A DNA stretch of 64,000 nucleotides from Pikeienuella litoralis (GTDB lineage: Bacteria > Pseudomonadota > Alphaproteobacteria > Rhodobacterales > Rhodobacteraceae): assembly GCF_037646705.1 (NCBI RefSeq), contig NZ_JBBHER010000008.1, forward strand, positions 62,001 through 126,000, read 5' to 3'. Shown here one piece after another: positions 40,123-48,797 of this stretch. Position 1 is the first letter of the stretch. Each line of letters starts with the position of its first letter. The notes under the pieces are model-generated. The model saw only the letters and a list, made by a program, of their open reading frames with translations, had not been told where the DNA came from and made no database searches. Both the position numbers and the translations under genes were made by a program.

Positions 40123-40477
40123 CGTCTTTTCTCCCTCGGTCCTCTTGGTGGCCGAACATACGCATGATCAACGCCCGCCGTCCATCGCCGCCGCCCAATT
40201 CTATACCTGCGATTCAGATCTGCGTCCGGCGCGTCCGGCATGATGCCGCGTACGCGGCCTCCAGCCTATAGAAACGGCAATCACGGAACTTCACCCAAAA
40301 TTGAAAACCGGCCGCCGGAGGCCGTGATCCATTGAGGTGAGACCCTGTTTCACGCCGCCATTTCTGGCGCGCCGCCGCGTTCAAGTTTTCCCCGCCGCCG
40401 CGCGCGGGGCCCCGCCAAACCGAGCCTCGCGTGTTTGGTCCGACAGCGCCTCCTCCGCGCCGGGCGGGCCGCGTCGC
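40123..40477. promoter_or_regulatory. 355-base region between cyclase stop and dctP start; candidate operators
   Basis: No gene is supportable. Upstream of dctP lie two adjoining perfect dyads, CGGCAT-G-ATGCCG (40236-40248) and CCGCGTACGCGG (40246-40257), sharing bases 40246-40248, about 115-135 bases from the start codon. Closer to the cyclase end is a GCGGGGCCCCGC palindrome (40404-40415) that could terminate the cyclase transcript, with AAAACTT beyond it on the minus strand. This region also marks the right edge of the catabolic block. Confidence 0.4.
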
Positions 40478-42325
40478 TCACGCCGTCTGGCCCGCCGAAC
40501 AGGCCGCCAGCAGATAGATCTCCTCCAGGCGCCGCCGCCCCCTCAGCTCGTGTCGGCCACATGGCGCGGCCACGAAGTCGTCGCCGATCTGGCGCGCCGT
40601 GTCGCCGCTTATGACGATCACGACATCCTCCGCCTCATCGGTGAAGTCTCTGCCGAGCGCTTCGAGTCTCTGCGCGATGTTGACGGTGTCGCCGATGACG
40701 GTGAAATTCGCGCGCCCCGGCGCGCCGATATTCCCGACGACCGCCTCCCCGGAATGGACGCCGATGCGGAGCCGAATGGCCGGCTCGCCCCGGCTCCGGC
40801 GTTCGGCGTTATCGGCGCGTATCGCCTCACGGATGCGAAGCGCGGCGTGGCAGGCGTGCGCGGCGTGGGAATCAAGGTCCTGCAGCCCGCCCCAGAACGC
40901 CATCACCGAGTCGCCGATGAACTTGTCGACGACGCCCTCCTCCGCCCAGATGCAGGACGAGACCAGCGCGAAATGCGCGTTCAGAAACGCCGCCACCTCG
41001 GCGGGAGGCAGCTCTTCCGAAAACGGAGTGAAGCCCTGAATATCGGTGAAAAGAACGGTGATCTCACGCGACTCCGACTTGATGGTTCGCGGATCGGCCG
41101 CCGAGAGCAGCTTTTGCGGCAGGGTCTTCGGCAGATATAGCCAGAGCGACCGCAGCGCCCGAAGCGCCGCCGCGAAGGCGTCGCTCGCCTCGTTGATTTC
41201 GCGGAACGTGCTTCTGCGAAGCGGGGACTCCTCGTCGATCTCCCACCTGCTGATTTGCCTTGCGGCCGCCGAGAGGGACCGGATCGGCCAGCTGATCGCG
41301 CGCCCGATCGCCAGCGAGGCCAGCGCGGCGGCGAGCAGGAGCGCGGCGCCGCCGAAGATGATCGAGGGCGTTTTCAGGAGCTGCGGCGCGAAGCCTTCCA
41401 GATCGAAGACGCCGCCAACGAACCATGACGTCTCCCCCAGCGCGGAAACCGGCTCGTAGACCAGATAGAATTCGTCGTCTTCAAGCGCCACGGTGCGCGC
41501 GAAGATTCCATCCTCGGAGACCGGCCCGGCGCTTCTCGCGCTGCGCCAGAGCCGCCGGAGTCTGTCATCCACGAACCCGTCGATCGGCGGCAGCGGCGTC
41601 CGGTCGCTCAAGCCGGCGATCCCCGCCGCCATCGCCGGATGGGCGAGAACCGCGTCTTCGCCATAAAGGATGAAGGGCGCGCCCTCGATCTCCTCCGCGA
41701 GTTCGGCGAGGAACACCGAGAGCGAGGTCAGGTCCACCGACGCGATGACGACGAACGGCGCGCCCGCCGCGTCCCTCAACGGGATCAGACGACTGAGGAG
41801 CGTCGTCTGACTGGATTCAGCGAAGAAAGGCTTGCTCCAATAGGCGACGCCCGCCGCCATCGCCGCCTTCGTGGCCGCGGCGAACTCGGCGTCCGCGCTC
41901 CAATTGCTGACGCGGAAACGCTCTCCGGGCCGATTGCGGAACGCGCGCATCAGCGACAGATCCGCATCGACAAGCGCAACCGAAGAAACCTGCGGCGCCG
42001 CGGCGAGAGACGCGTAAAGGAGACGCGATATCTCCGTATTGGTCATCGCGGCGACATCAAGCTCGCCAAAGAGGTCGGCGAGCAACGCGACCTGCGCCTC
42101 CACCGGCCGCATCTGAGCGATCACCCGCTGGGAGATCGTGCGGTTGATCACCACCGCCTTCTGCCGCGTCTCCGCTTCGATCATGTGTTGCGCGACGCCG
42201 CCCGCAACGAAGAGCGTCGTCAGCCCCACGGCCACGGCGAGGAGCACGAAGAGCGCCACGATCGACGTCGCGATCGAAACGCCGGCTCCGGTCATCATTC
42301 TTTTTTCAGCAAGAAAACGCAGCAA
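40478..42325 (-). CDS. Membrane adenylate/guanylate cyclase with Cache sensor and HAMP
   Basis: A 615-residue class III cyclase. TM1 is at about 18-42, followed by a roughly 280-residue periplasmic double-Cache sensor (LLADLFGELDVAAMTN, VALVDADLSLMRAFRN), TM2 at about 325-350, a HAMP linker, then the catalytic domain from about 420. Metal-binding aspartates are in LFTDIQGFT and FIGDSVMAFW, the base-selecting Lys in VVDKFIGD, and the transition-state Asn/Arg in GDTVNIAQRLEALGR. All catalytic residues look intact, and Lys suggests cAMP. The ligand of the Cache domain is unknown. Confidence 0.9.
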   Translation of the reverse strand: MLRFLAEKRMMTGAGVSIATSIVALFVLLAVAVGLTTLFVAGGVAQHMIEAETRQKAVVINRTISQRVIAQMRPVEAQVALLADLFGELDVAAMTNTEISRLLYASLAAAPQVSSVALVDADLSLMRAFRNRPGERFRVSNWSADAEFAAATKAAMAAGVAYWSKPFFAESSQTTLLSRLIPLRDAAGAPFVVIASVDLTSLSVFLAELAEEIEGAPFILYGEDAVLAHPAMAAGIAGLSDRTPLPPIDGFVDDRLRRLWRSARSAGPVSEDGIFARTVALEDDEFYLVYEPVSALGETSWFVGGVFDLEGFAPQLLKTPSIIFGGAALLLAAALASLAIGRAISWPIRSLSAAARQISRWEIDEESPLRRSTFREINEASDAFAAALRALRSLWLYLPKTLPQKLLSAADPRTIKSESREITVLFTDIQGFTPFSEELPPAEVAAFLNAHFALVSSCIWAEEGVVDKFIGDSVMAFWGGLQDLDSHAAHACHAALRIREAIRADNAERRSRGEPAIRLRIGVHSGEAVVGNIGAPGRANFTVIGDTVNIAQRLEALGRDFTDEAEDVVIVISGDTARQIGDDFVAAPCGRHELRGRRRLEEIYLLAACSAGQTA

Positions 42326-42539
42326 ATGGCGGCTCCAGCTCCAAGTCTCCCGGTATGGATCGTCACGCGGCCGGGAGCCGCTTTTTCACGCCGCCGCCGC
42401 GGGGCGCGGCGAGCGGCGCCAGCTTACAATGAGCGCTCGTCATCCGCGCGCGCAATCTGACGCGCAGATTTGACGCAGCGCAAGCCCGCCGCCGATCATG
42501 CGATCCATGGCGAAGGCGGTCAAACGCGGGAGACTGAGC

Positions 42540-44105
42540 ATGCGAAGAGAACCCGAGCGCGCGAAACAGGCTTCCACAAAGCCGGGAGCCGCCGACGCCC
42601 AGGCGGAGGCGATGGCGTTCCTTCTCGATCCGGAGACGCATGGCGGGTTGGCCGTCGATCATATGGAGACCCATATGAGCCATGTGTTTCTCGTCGGTGA
42701 GTTCGCCTACAAGATGAAGAAGGCGGTGAAGCTCGATTTTGTCGATTTCACACGACTCGAGGACCGGCGGCGCGCCAGCGAACGCGAGGTCGAGATCAAC
42801 CGGCGCACCGCGCCCGACATCTATCTCGGCGTTGTCGCGGTGAACCGGGAGGGCGGGCGCCTCGCCCTCGGGCCGCCGACCTCTCCCATCGACTATCTCG
42901 TGAAGATGCGGCGCTTCGATCAGACCGATCTTCTGGACCACATCGCCGCCGAAGGCCGGCTGACCCCGAAGCATGTGCGCGACCTCGCAGACGCCATCGC
43001 CGCGCTTCATCTCTCGGCGGCGCGCGCGTTCGACCCGCGCGAGACGGAGGATTTCGAGGTCACGGCGCGAACGCTCGCCGCGCGTCTCGAGGCGCATGGC
43101 CAGGATCCCCGCGCCGCCGCCGCCGTGCGCGCCTGGGCCGTGAAGATGGAGGCGCGTCTCGCGGCTCTTGCGCCGCTGACGCGCGCCCGCGCCCGGCGCG
43201 GCGCGGTGCGCCACGGCCACGGCGACCTTCATCTTCGGAACATCTGTCTCTTCCATGGCGAGATTCGTCTCTTCGACGCGATCGAGTTCGAGCCGAAATT
43301 CAGCCATATCGACGTGCTGTATGACCTCGCCTTCGTCCTGATGGATCTCAGCCATCGCGCGGCGGACGCGGAGGCGACGGCGCTGCTCGGCCGATACCTC
43401 TGCGCGACGCGCGACTATTCGGGCGTCGCTCTCCTGCGGCTTTTCATCTCCGTCCGCGCGGCGGTGCGGGCGCTTGTCGCGCTGCTCGATCCGGCTCCGG
43501 GCAAGCTGGACGAGGCGCTAAGCTATCTCGATCAGGGCGAGGCGGCGCTGTCCGAGCCGGCGGGGCCGCGGCTGATCGCCATCGGCGGGAGGTCGGGAAC
43601 CGGCAAATCCACTCTGGCGCAAGCGCTGGCCCCCGCTCTCGCCAGCGTTCCCAACGTCATCGTGATCCGCTCGGACGAGGTCCGCAAACGGATCTTCGGC
43701 GTCGCTCCGGAAACGCGGCTTCCGCCTTCGGCCTACGCGCCCCGCGTCTCGGACGCGGTGTATCGGCGGCTCTTTCGGGACGCGCGGCGCGCGCTCGACG
43801 CGAATGCGACCGTCATTCTCGACGCCGCATTTCTGGAGCCTGACCGCCGCGACGAGGCGATCCGCGCCGCGCGCGCGGCTGGCGCGCCTTTCACGGGGCT
43901 CTGGCTCTCCGCGGAGGAGGCCGTTCTCACCCGCCGTCTCGAGCGCCGTTTCGATGACGCTTCAGACGCCGACGTCGCCGTGCTCTCGCGGCAAACCGAC
44001 GCCGAGGAGACGCCAGGATGGACCCGCTTGAGCGCGGGGCGGGACATCGAGCGGATGTGCGAGGCCGCCCTCGTCTCGATCGGTCTTCAGGACAGATCTG
44101 TCTGA
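42540..44105 (+). CDS. Fused aminoglycoside-phosphotransferase-like and P-loop kinase protein
   Basis: A 521-residue two-domain protein from the ATG at 42540 (GGGAGA upstream; in-frame ATGs at 42498 and 42507 are less well supported). The N-terminal half has an APH/choline-kinase-like fold, with the catalytic HGHGDLHLRN near 224 and the metal Asp in LFDAIEFEP. The C-terminal half is a zeta-toxin/gluconokinase-like P-loop kinase with GGRSGTGKSTLAQAL near 350 and VIRSDEVRKRIFG after it. This COG0645/COG2187 fusion is widespread in proteobacteria, but its substrate is unknown. Confidence 0.86.
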   Translation: MRREPERAKQASTKPGAADAQAEAMAFLLDPETHGGLAVDHMETHMSHVFLVGEFAYKMKKAVKLDFVDFTRLEDRRRASEREVEINRRTAPDIYLGVVAVNREGGRLALGPPTSPIDYLVKMRRFDQTDLLDHIAAEGRLTPKHVRDLADAIAALHLSAARAFDPRETEDFEVTARTLAARLEAHGQDPRAAAAVRAWAVKMEARLAALAPLTRARARRGAVRHGHGDLHLRNICLFHGEIRLFDAIEFEPKFSHIDVLYDLAFVLMDLSHRAADAEATALLGRYLCATRDYSGVALLRLFISVRAAVRALVALLDPAPGKLDEALSYLDQGEAALSEPAGPRLIAIGGRSGTGKSTLAQALAPALASVPNVIVIRSDEVRKRIFGVAPETRLPPSAYAPRVSDAVYRRLFRDARRALDANATVILDAAFLEPDRRDEAIRAARAAGAPFTGLWLSAEEAVLTRRLERRFDDASDADVAVLSRQTDAEETPGWTRLSAGRDIERMCEAALVSIGLQDRSV

Positions 44106-44176
44106 CGCGCCGCTTTTCATCGCTTCAGCCCTGCGCCCGATCGCAGGCATTGCGGCCCGTGACGCCGCCATCCCAG

Positions 44177-44216
44177 CGTCATCCGGGGGGCCTTCGGCGT
44201 GGCCGGATGACGTTTT
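44177..44216. terminator. Terminator between convergent kinase and MBL genes
   Basis: CGTCATCCGG (44177-44186) pairs perfectly with CCGGATGACG (44203-44212), and inner G/C pairs extend the stem. On the plus strand it is followed by TTTT (44213-44216), so it terminates the kinase gene; the stem could serve the MBL gene too. Confidence 0.75.
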
Positions 44217-44294
44217 CGGCGGAGCGGGCGCCGCCTGTGGGAGGGGACGCGCTTGCGCACACCCCCGCCTGACGGCCCCCCGAACGCGCGGCGC

Positions 44295-45200
44295 TCAGAA
44301 CCGGTTCGCCGGGATCTTGAAATAACTGCGCCCGTCGGACTCTTTCGGAGGCAAGGCCCCGCCGCGCAGATTGACCTGCAACGCGTGCAGCATCCGATCG
44401 GGGAGCGCGAGGGTCGCATCGCGGTCTTCGCGGGTCTTGATGAAAGCGGCCCTGTCCACCCCCGCCTTGACGTGGATATTGTTCGCCTTGTGCTCCGCGA
44501 CGGTCGCCTCCCAGGCGGGCTCCTTGCGCGCGCCCCTGCCGTAATCATGGCCGACGAACAGACGTGTGTCATCGGGGCGCGACAGGATCGACTGGATGCT
44601 TTCCCAAAGCTCCGCGGCGCTCCCTCCCGGGAAATCGGCCCGCGAGGAGCCGCTATCGGGATACATCAGCGTGTCATGGACAAACCCGCAATCTCCGGCG
44701 AAAAAACTGACCGAGCCGAGCGTGTGACCCGTGGAAAGCTCGACGGTCACGGCCAGATCGCCAATGTCGAAACGGTCGCCATCCTCGAAGAAATAATCAA
44801 AATGCCTCGCCGGGTCGAGATCGGGAAGATTGTAATACTCGCGCCACAGCTCGGCGATCTTCTTCGTTCTGGCGCCGATGCCGTTCCGCAAGCCCGTCCG
44901 CTCCTTGAGCCATGCGCCCGCCAGGAGGTGGTCCGCATGCGGGTGCGTGTCGAGGATGCGGACCGGCTCAAGCCCCTCCCGCCTGACCAGATCGAGCACC
45001 TTTTCGGCGCTGGTCGTGGACGTGCGCGCGGATCTGGGGTCGAAGTTCAGAACAACATCGATCAGCGCCGCCTTCCGGGTTCGAGGGCAGGCCATCACAT
45101 ACTGGATCGAGCCGGTGTCGGCCTCATACACCCCCCAGACATCGGGAGAGCCCGGCCCGGTCGATGGGCTATGGCGGGTGAGATGCTGATATTCAGACAT
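44295..45200 (-). CDS. MBL-fold metallo-hydrolase, persulfide-dioxygenase-like (second copy)
   Basis: A 301-residue metallo-beta-lactamase-fold protein. The metal motif HxHxDH is DTHPHADHLLAG (His86, His88, Asp90, His91); later metal ligands lie in STGHTLGS and VGHDYGRG. The family of Blh/ETHE1-like enzymes includes persulfide dioxygenases that oxidise glutathione persulfide to sulfite with mononuclear iron. It lies 137 bases after a related MBL gene and shares its C-terminal pattern (SILSRPDDTRLFVGHDYG; ADFPGGSAAELW). The pair probably arose by an old duplication and may differ in substrate. Confidence 0.86.
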   Translation of the reverse strand: MSEYQHLTRHSPSTGPGSPDVWGVYEADTGSIQYVMACPRTRKAALIDVVLNFDPRSARTSTTSAEKVLDLVRREGLEPVRILDTHPHADHLLAGAWLKERTGLRNGIGARTKKIAELWREYYNLPDLDPARHFDYFFEDGDRFDIGDLAVTVELSTGHTLGSVSFFAGDCGFVHDTLMYPDSGSSRADFPGGSAAELWESIQSILSRPDDTRLFVGHDYGRGARKEPAWEATVAEHKANNIHVKAGVDRAAFIKTREDRDATLALPDRMLHALQVNLRGGALPPKESDGRSYFKIPANRF

Positions 45201-45337
45201 GATCGGCTCCTTGTTCGGTCGAAAACCTCACCGCTCGCGACACGGCCGACGCCTGCTCCGCCAGACGGCGCGAGAGGAGCGCCCGCCCCGCCACTTCCGG
45301 CGGGAAACGGGGGCGCTCCTCCGGTCGCGCGCCCGGC

Positions 45338-46222
45338 CTAGAGCCGCCCGATCGGCACCTTGAGCATCGGGTTGCCGTCTCGGTCGGTCGGCACCTCCCC
45401 GGCCCGCATATTCACCTGAAGCGACGGGAGGATCAGTCGGGGCATGCCGAGCGTGGCGTCGCGTTCAGTGCGGAACTTGACGAACTCCGCCTTGGTCTTG
45501 CCGCCGCCGACATGGATGTTGTCCGCCTTCTGCTCGGCGACGCTCGTCTCCCATTGAATGTCGCGGCCTCCGGGGCCGTAGTCATGGCACATGAACAGCC
45601 GCATCTCGTCCGGCAGGGCGAGCACCTTCTGGATGCTGTCGTACAGCACGCCGGCGTCGCCGCCGGGGAAATCGGCCCGCGCCGACCCGCCGTCGGGCAT
45701 GAACAACGTGTCCCCCACAAAGGCGGCGTCGCCCATGACATGGGTCATGCAGGCGGGCGTATGGCCGGGGGTGAATATCGTGAAGGCGGACGTCTCGCCA
45801 ATCTGGTACGTGTCGCCATCCTCGAACAATCGGTCGAACTGGCTGCCGTCGCGCTGGAACTCGGTGCCTTCGTTGAAGATCTTTCCGAACGTCTCCTGCA
45901 CCACCATGATGCGGCCGCCGATCCCGATCTTGCCGCCCAGCTCCTGCTGAATATAGGGCGCTGCCGAGAGGTGGTCGGCGTGGACATGGGTCTCGATGAT
46001 CCACTCCAGGCGCCAGCCCTTCTCCTTGACGAAGGCGATCATGCGGTCGGCGTGGCCATAGGTGATCCGCCCGGCCGCATAGTCGATATCCATGACGGAA
46101 TCGATGATCGCGCAGCTGTCGGAGGCCGGATCTCTCACGACATAGGAAATCGTGTTGGTGACTTCGTCGACGAAGGCGTGGACCTCGGGTTTGACGTCCA
46201 TCCGAACGGGATAATCGGTCAT
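45338..46222 (-). CDS. MBL-fold metallo-hydrolase, Blh/persulfide-dioxygenase-like (first copy)
   Basis: A 294-residue MBL-fold protein of the Blh type. The metal motif is ETHVHADHLSAA (His79, His81, Asp83, His84), with FTPGHTPACM, GDTLFMPDGGSARADFPGG and MCHDYGPGG following. Blh proteins sit in the BigR/SqrR-controlled persulfide operons of other alphaproteobacteria together with YeeE-type transporters and DUF2892. Here it follows the YeeE pair by 21 bases, so it belongs to the same leftward operon. The likely reaction is sulfur-dioxygenase-type oxidation of persulfides. Confidence 0.88.
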   Translation of the reverse strand: MTDYPVRMDVKPEVHAFVDEVTNTISYVVRDPASDSCAIIDSVMDIDYAAGRITYGHADRMIAFVKEKGWRLEWIIETHVHADHLSAAPYIQQELGGKIGIGGRIMVVQETFGKIFNEGTEFQRDGSQFDRLFEDGDTYQIGETSAFTIFTPGHTPACMTHVMGDAAFVGDTLFMPDGGSARADFPGGDAGVLYDSIQKVLALPDEMRLFMCHDYGPGGRDIQWETSVAEQKADNIHVGGGKTKAEFVKFRTERDATLGMPRLILPSLQVNMRAGEVPTDRDGNPMLKVPIGRL

Positions 46223-46243
46223 CTCAGCGTCTCCTTGCAGTGA

Positions 46244-46687
46244 TCAATCGCTGGCGCCCGCGCCGGCCGACGCGGCGCCGCGAGATTGGAGGAATTTGGC
46301 CAGCAAGATGCCGGCCACCATGGCGGCGACGAAAAGCGCAACCTCCCAGCGGCCGGCGCCGAGCGCGGGCAGCGCCCCGCCCGGGCAAAACCCCGCGACC
46401 CCCCACCCGACCCCGAAGAGGGCCGAGCCGCCGATCAGGCGCGCGTCGATCACGCGGCTCGACGGCAGCATGAACCCGGCGCCGAAAATCGGCGTCCTCC
46501 GGGGCAGAACGAGGCGATAGCCGATGAAGGTCGTCACGAGGGCGCCCCCCATGACAAACGCCAGGGACGGATCCCAGGTTCCGGCGACGTCGAAGAAGTT
46601 CAGCACCTTCGCCGGGTTCGCCATGCCGGAGATCGAAATGCCGACGCCGAAGATCAGGCCGATCAGATAGGTCGCGAGCAGCTTCAT
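46244..46687 (-). CDS. YeeE/YedE half-transporter (DUF6691, PmpB-like)
   Basis: A 147-residue membrane protein with four hydrophobic helices. The motif GWGVAGFCPGGALPALG holds the conserved Cys101, which in YeeE-family thiosulfate transporters forms part of the sulfur-relay pathway. The sister half with a second cysteine motif is encoded three bases upstream, so the two halves together build one YeeE-like unit. The likely cargo is a sulfur species such as thiosulfate or sulfide-derived sulfur. Confidence 0.88.
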   Translation of the reverse strand: MKLLATYLIGLIFGVGISISGMANPAKVLNFFDVAGTWDPSLAFVMGGALVTTFIGYRLVLPRRTPIFGAGFMLPSSRVIDARLIGGSALFGVGWGVAGFCPGGALPALGAGRWEVALFVAAMVAGILLAKFLQSRGAASAGAGASD

Positions 46688-46690
46688 GGG

Positions 46691-47122
46691 TTACGCTCCG
46701 ACGACATGGCGCGCCACGTAGACCGTCGCCGCCGCCGTGATCATGAAGGTCAGCGTGGCGACGATCGAACGCGGAGACAACCGCGCCATCCCGCAGACCC
46801 CGTGGCCGGAGGTGCAGCCTGACCCATAGGTGACGCCGACTCCCACGATCAGGCCGCCAAGCGCCAGCATCGGCGCGGAAACCGGTACGTCGATGGCGAG
46901 CGTCCGCCCCGACAGCAGCAGCACCGCGAGAGGCCCGCTGATCATTCCCAGAAGCAACGCGCCGCGCCACATCCGATCCTCCGACGGCCCCCGCGACAGG
47001 AGGCCGGTGAGAATCCCCGTCGCGCCGAAAACTCTGCCGAGGCTGAGCATCAGAAGAGTCGCGGCGACCCCGATCAACGCGCCGCCGGCGAGCGACAGCC
47101 AGGGCGTGAACGCGGTCTCCAT
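46691..47122 (-). CDS. YeeE/YedE half-transporter (PmpA-like)
   Basis: A 143-residue membrane protein from the ATG at 47122 (METAFTPWLS), with four helices. The conserved cysteines Cys103 and Cys110 lie in TYGSGCTSGHGVCGMARLSP, the hallmark of this half of the YeeE fold. An in-frame ATG 17 codons upstream would overlap the DUF2892 gene and lacks family similarity. The gap to DUF2892 is five bases, and to the partner half three bases. Confidence 0.88.
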   Translation of the reverse strand: METAFTPWLSLAGGALIGVAATLLMLSLGRVFGATGILTGLLSRGPSEDRMWRGALLLGMISGPLAVLLLSGRTLAIDVPVSAPMLALGGLIVGVGVTYGSGCTSGHGVCGMARLSPRSIVATLTFMITAAATVYVARHVVGA

Positions 47123-47127
47123 CGCGC

Positions 47128-47334
47128 TCACTTCCGGCAGGTTCGGAGGCCGAGGATGGCGTAGAGCGGGCAAACGCCGACCAGCGCCGTCCCTGCGGCG
47201 ATGACGCCAACCACGATCATCGCCCAGTGCATCCAGCCGCCCGCGCCCAGATCCGTGGCGAAGGCCGCGATCAGCAGGCCGAGGCCCGCCACCAGCCGCA
47301 GGCCCCGATCTATCGTTCCCATATTCGTTGTCAT
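47128..47334 (-). CDS. DUF2892 membrane protein
   Basis: A 68-residue protein with two transmembrane helices: the N-terminus MGTIDRGLRLVAGLGLLIAA is the DUF2892 signature, and the end reads VGVCPLYAILGLRTCRK with Cys55 and Cys66. The ATG at 47334 has GGGAG eight bases upstream. DUF2892 proteins accompany rhodanese, YeeE and MBL genes in sulfide-responsive operons; E. coli YgaP contains such a domain. It is the first gene of the five-gene leftward operon. Confidence 0.88.
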   Translation of the reverse strand: MTTNMGTIDRGLRLVAGLGLLIAAFATDLGAGGWMHWAMIVVGVIAAGTALVGVCPLYAILGLRTCRK

Positions 47335-47395
47335 GCGAAGCTCCCTTCGTGGAATCAGCGACACGCGGAGCTTGCCACGCCGGAGCCGCGCTTCA

Positions 47396-47412
47396 CGGTG
47401 ACTTCGTCACTG
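47396..47412 (-). promoter_or_regulatory. Candidate Crp/Fnr-type operator upstream of the DUF2892-YeeE-MBL operon
   Basis: GTGAC-TTC-GTCAC (47398-47410), with flanking CG and TG, is a 5-bp perfect dyad centred about 70 bases before the DUF2892 start. It overlaps the stop codon of the Crp-type gene. The same half-sites and spacing occur before cydA at 52475-52487, with three more matching bases on the left flank. Binding by the neighbouring regulator is inference. Confidence 0.55.
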
Positions 47413-48084
47413 TTCTCCGGCGGCGCGCGCCAGGCGTTCAAGCCCCGCGCGCCCGACCAGCCGGATTTCGCCGCGGCGCTGTTCGATCCAGTTCCGGCGC
47501 TGAAATTCGGACAGGATCCGTGAGACGACCTCGCGCGCGGTGCCAAGTTCGGCGCCCAAAACCTGATGGGTGGCGCGGACGACATCGCCTTCAGCCAGCT
47601 CCAACAGCCGCGCGGCCAGACGCACATCCATGCGCTGAAAGACGATATCGTCGATCAGCGTGAAGAGATCGGTGATGCGCCGCGAATAGGCCGTGAACAC
47701 GAATTCACGAAACACCGAAGACCGGGCCGCCAGATCGTCGAACGTGGCGCGCGGGATGGCGACGGCGCGCACATCCGTCTCGGCCACCCCGTCGGCGGCG
47801 TAATCCTCGAAGGCCAGCATGCAGGCGGTGGTCAGAACGCAGCTCTCCCCCGCGTGGACGCGGTAGAGAAACACCTCGCGCCCGGTTTCCGATCTCTGCT
47901 GCACCCGCACCGTGCCTTCGAGCAGCAGAAGGAGGTTGTCCGCCGATTGCCCGGGTTCGAAGACCGGCGTGCCTTCGGGGACCGTGACGACCTTGCTTCC
48001 GGCGACGAGCGTCGCGCGGAGATCGGCCGGCAGGCGCCGGAGGCCCTCGAACTGATCGATCCATTGCGTGCGGTCAGGTGTCAT
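47407..48084 (-). CDS. Crp/Fnr family transcriptional regulator with Cys82/Cys88 pair
   Basis: A 225-residue regulator from the ATG at 48084. The N-terminal cyclic-nucleotide-binding-like beta-roll spans about 15-125 and contains two cysteines, Cys82 and Cys88, in GESCVLTTACMLA; these are its only cysteines. A long dimer helix follows and a C-terminal HTH with recognition helix GTAREVVSRILSEF (E-x2-SR as in FNR). It lacks the FNR-type N-terminal Cys cluster. It lies directly upstream of the DUF2892/YeeE/MBL operon on the same strand, so control of sulfur genes through thiol chemistry is plausible. Confidence 0.88.
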   Translation of the reverse strand: MTPDRTQWIDQFEGLRRLPADLRATLVAGSKVVTVPEGTPVFEPGQSADNLLLLLEGTVRVQQRSETGREVFLYRVHAGESCVLTTACMLAFEDYAADGVAETDVRAVAIPRATFDDLAARSSVFREFVFTAYSRRITDLFTLIDDIVFQRMDVRLAARLLELAEGDVVRATHQVLGAELGTAREVVSRILSEFQRRNWIEQRRGEIRLVGRAGLERLARAAGEQ

Positions 48085-48235
48085 GCCTCGCCCCTCGCAT
48101 TCCACGACGGGAGCGATCGCTCTCCCTTGCAAGCGGGCGCCGTGGATCGCGCGGAGTGTACAGCGTTCAGGTCGAATGGCGCCAGCCCTTGGCGCCGCAT
48201 CCCTCCGCCATCCGCGCCTCGGCCATCAGGCGGCC

Positions 48236-48263
48236 CGCGGCGCCGCCGCCTTGAAGCGCCGCG
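48236..48263 (-). terminator. Candidate terminator after dsrE
   Basis: CGCGGCGC (48236-48243) and GCGCCGCG (48256-48263) form an 8-bp GC stem with a 12-base loop, 24 bases past the dsrE stop on the minus strand. There is no U run. The rest of the 202-base gap before the Crp-type gene shows no gene. Confidence 0.4.
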
Positions 48264-48286
48264 GAACGCGTTTCACCGCAGGCCGC

Positions 48287-48727
48287 TCAGAAGCTGAGGA
48301 CGCGCGTATCCGCCGCCATCAGCCGCTCGGCCATCTCCGCCGGACTCGCCACGCCGACGCCTTCGAGCAGCGCCGACGGATCGAGCCCCTTGCCCGGCAG
48401 ATAGATCGCACAGACATCGGCCGTCGCGCCGGTTTTCTCCCGGATCATCTGCATCAGCCCCTGCGGGCTCATATCCTTTGGAGGCTGGCCCGCGGTCGCG
48501 CTGGCGGGCGCGTCGCGAAGCGCGAGATCGCCGGCCGGGCCGCATAAAAGGATATGCGCCTCGGCCCCTTTCTGGGCGGCCTGCATCGTCAGAACCATCA
48601 CCATCAGTTGCGTCTGGGGTTCGGGCGAGGTGACGACCGTGACAAGCTTCCGCAACTCCTGCGCGTCGGCCGCGCCTGCGGCGAGGCTCGCCGCGACGGC
48701 GAGGGAGGCGGCGGTCTTCTTGATCAT
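48287..48727 (-). CDS. Periplasmic DsrE-family protein
   Basis: A 146-residue protein with a Sec signal peptide (cleavage near AGAADA-QE, residue 22) and a DsrE/DsrF-like alpha/beta domain: KLVTVVTSPEPQTQLMVMV, then AEAHILLCGPAGDLAL and DVCAIYLPGKG. The single Cys in LLCGPAG lies where cytoplasmic DsrE/TusD carry the sulfur-accepting Cys. Export to the periplasm suggests handling of sulfur carriers or thiosulfate outside the cytoplasm. It stands alone between the Crp-type regulator and the ferritin-like gene. Confidence 0.84.
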   Translation of the reverse strand: MIKKTAASLAVAASLAAGAADAQELRKLVTVVTSPEPQTQLMVMVLTMQAAQKGAEAHILLCGPAGDLALRDAPASATAGQPPKDMSPQGLMQMIREKTGATADVCAIYLPGKGLDPSALLEGVGVASPAEMAERLMAADTRVLSF

Positions 48728-48797
48728 GACGTATCCTTCCGGATTGAAGCGTGATGGCGCCGGCCGCGTTCAGGTTGCCCGGCCGCGCCCCGGCGGC

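Noticed and set aside
25418..40477. A classic integrative element with tRNA-Arg as attachment site
   Set aside because: I found no integrase gene and no second copy of the tRNA 3' end near the right edge, so only IS relics support mobility.
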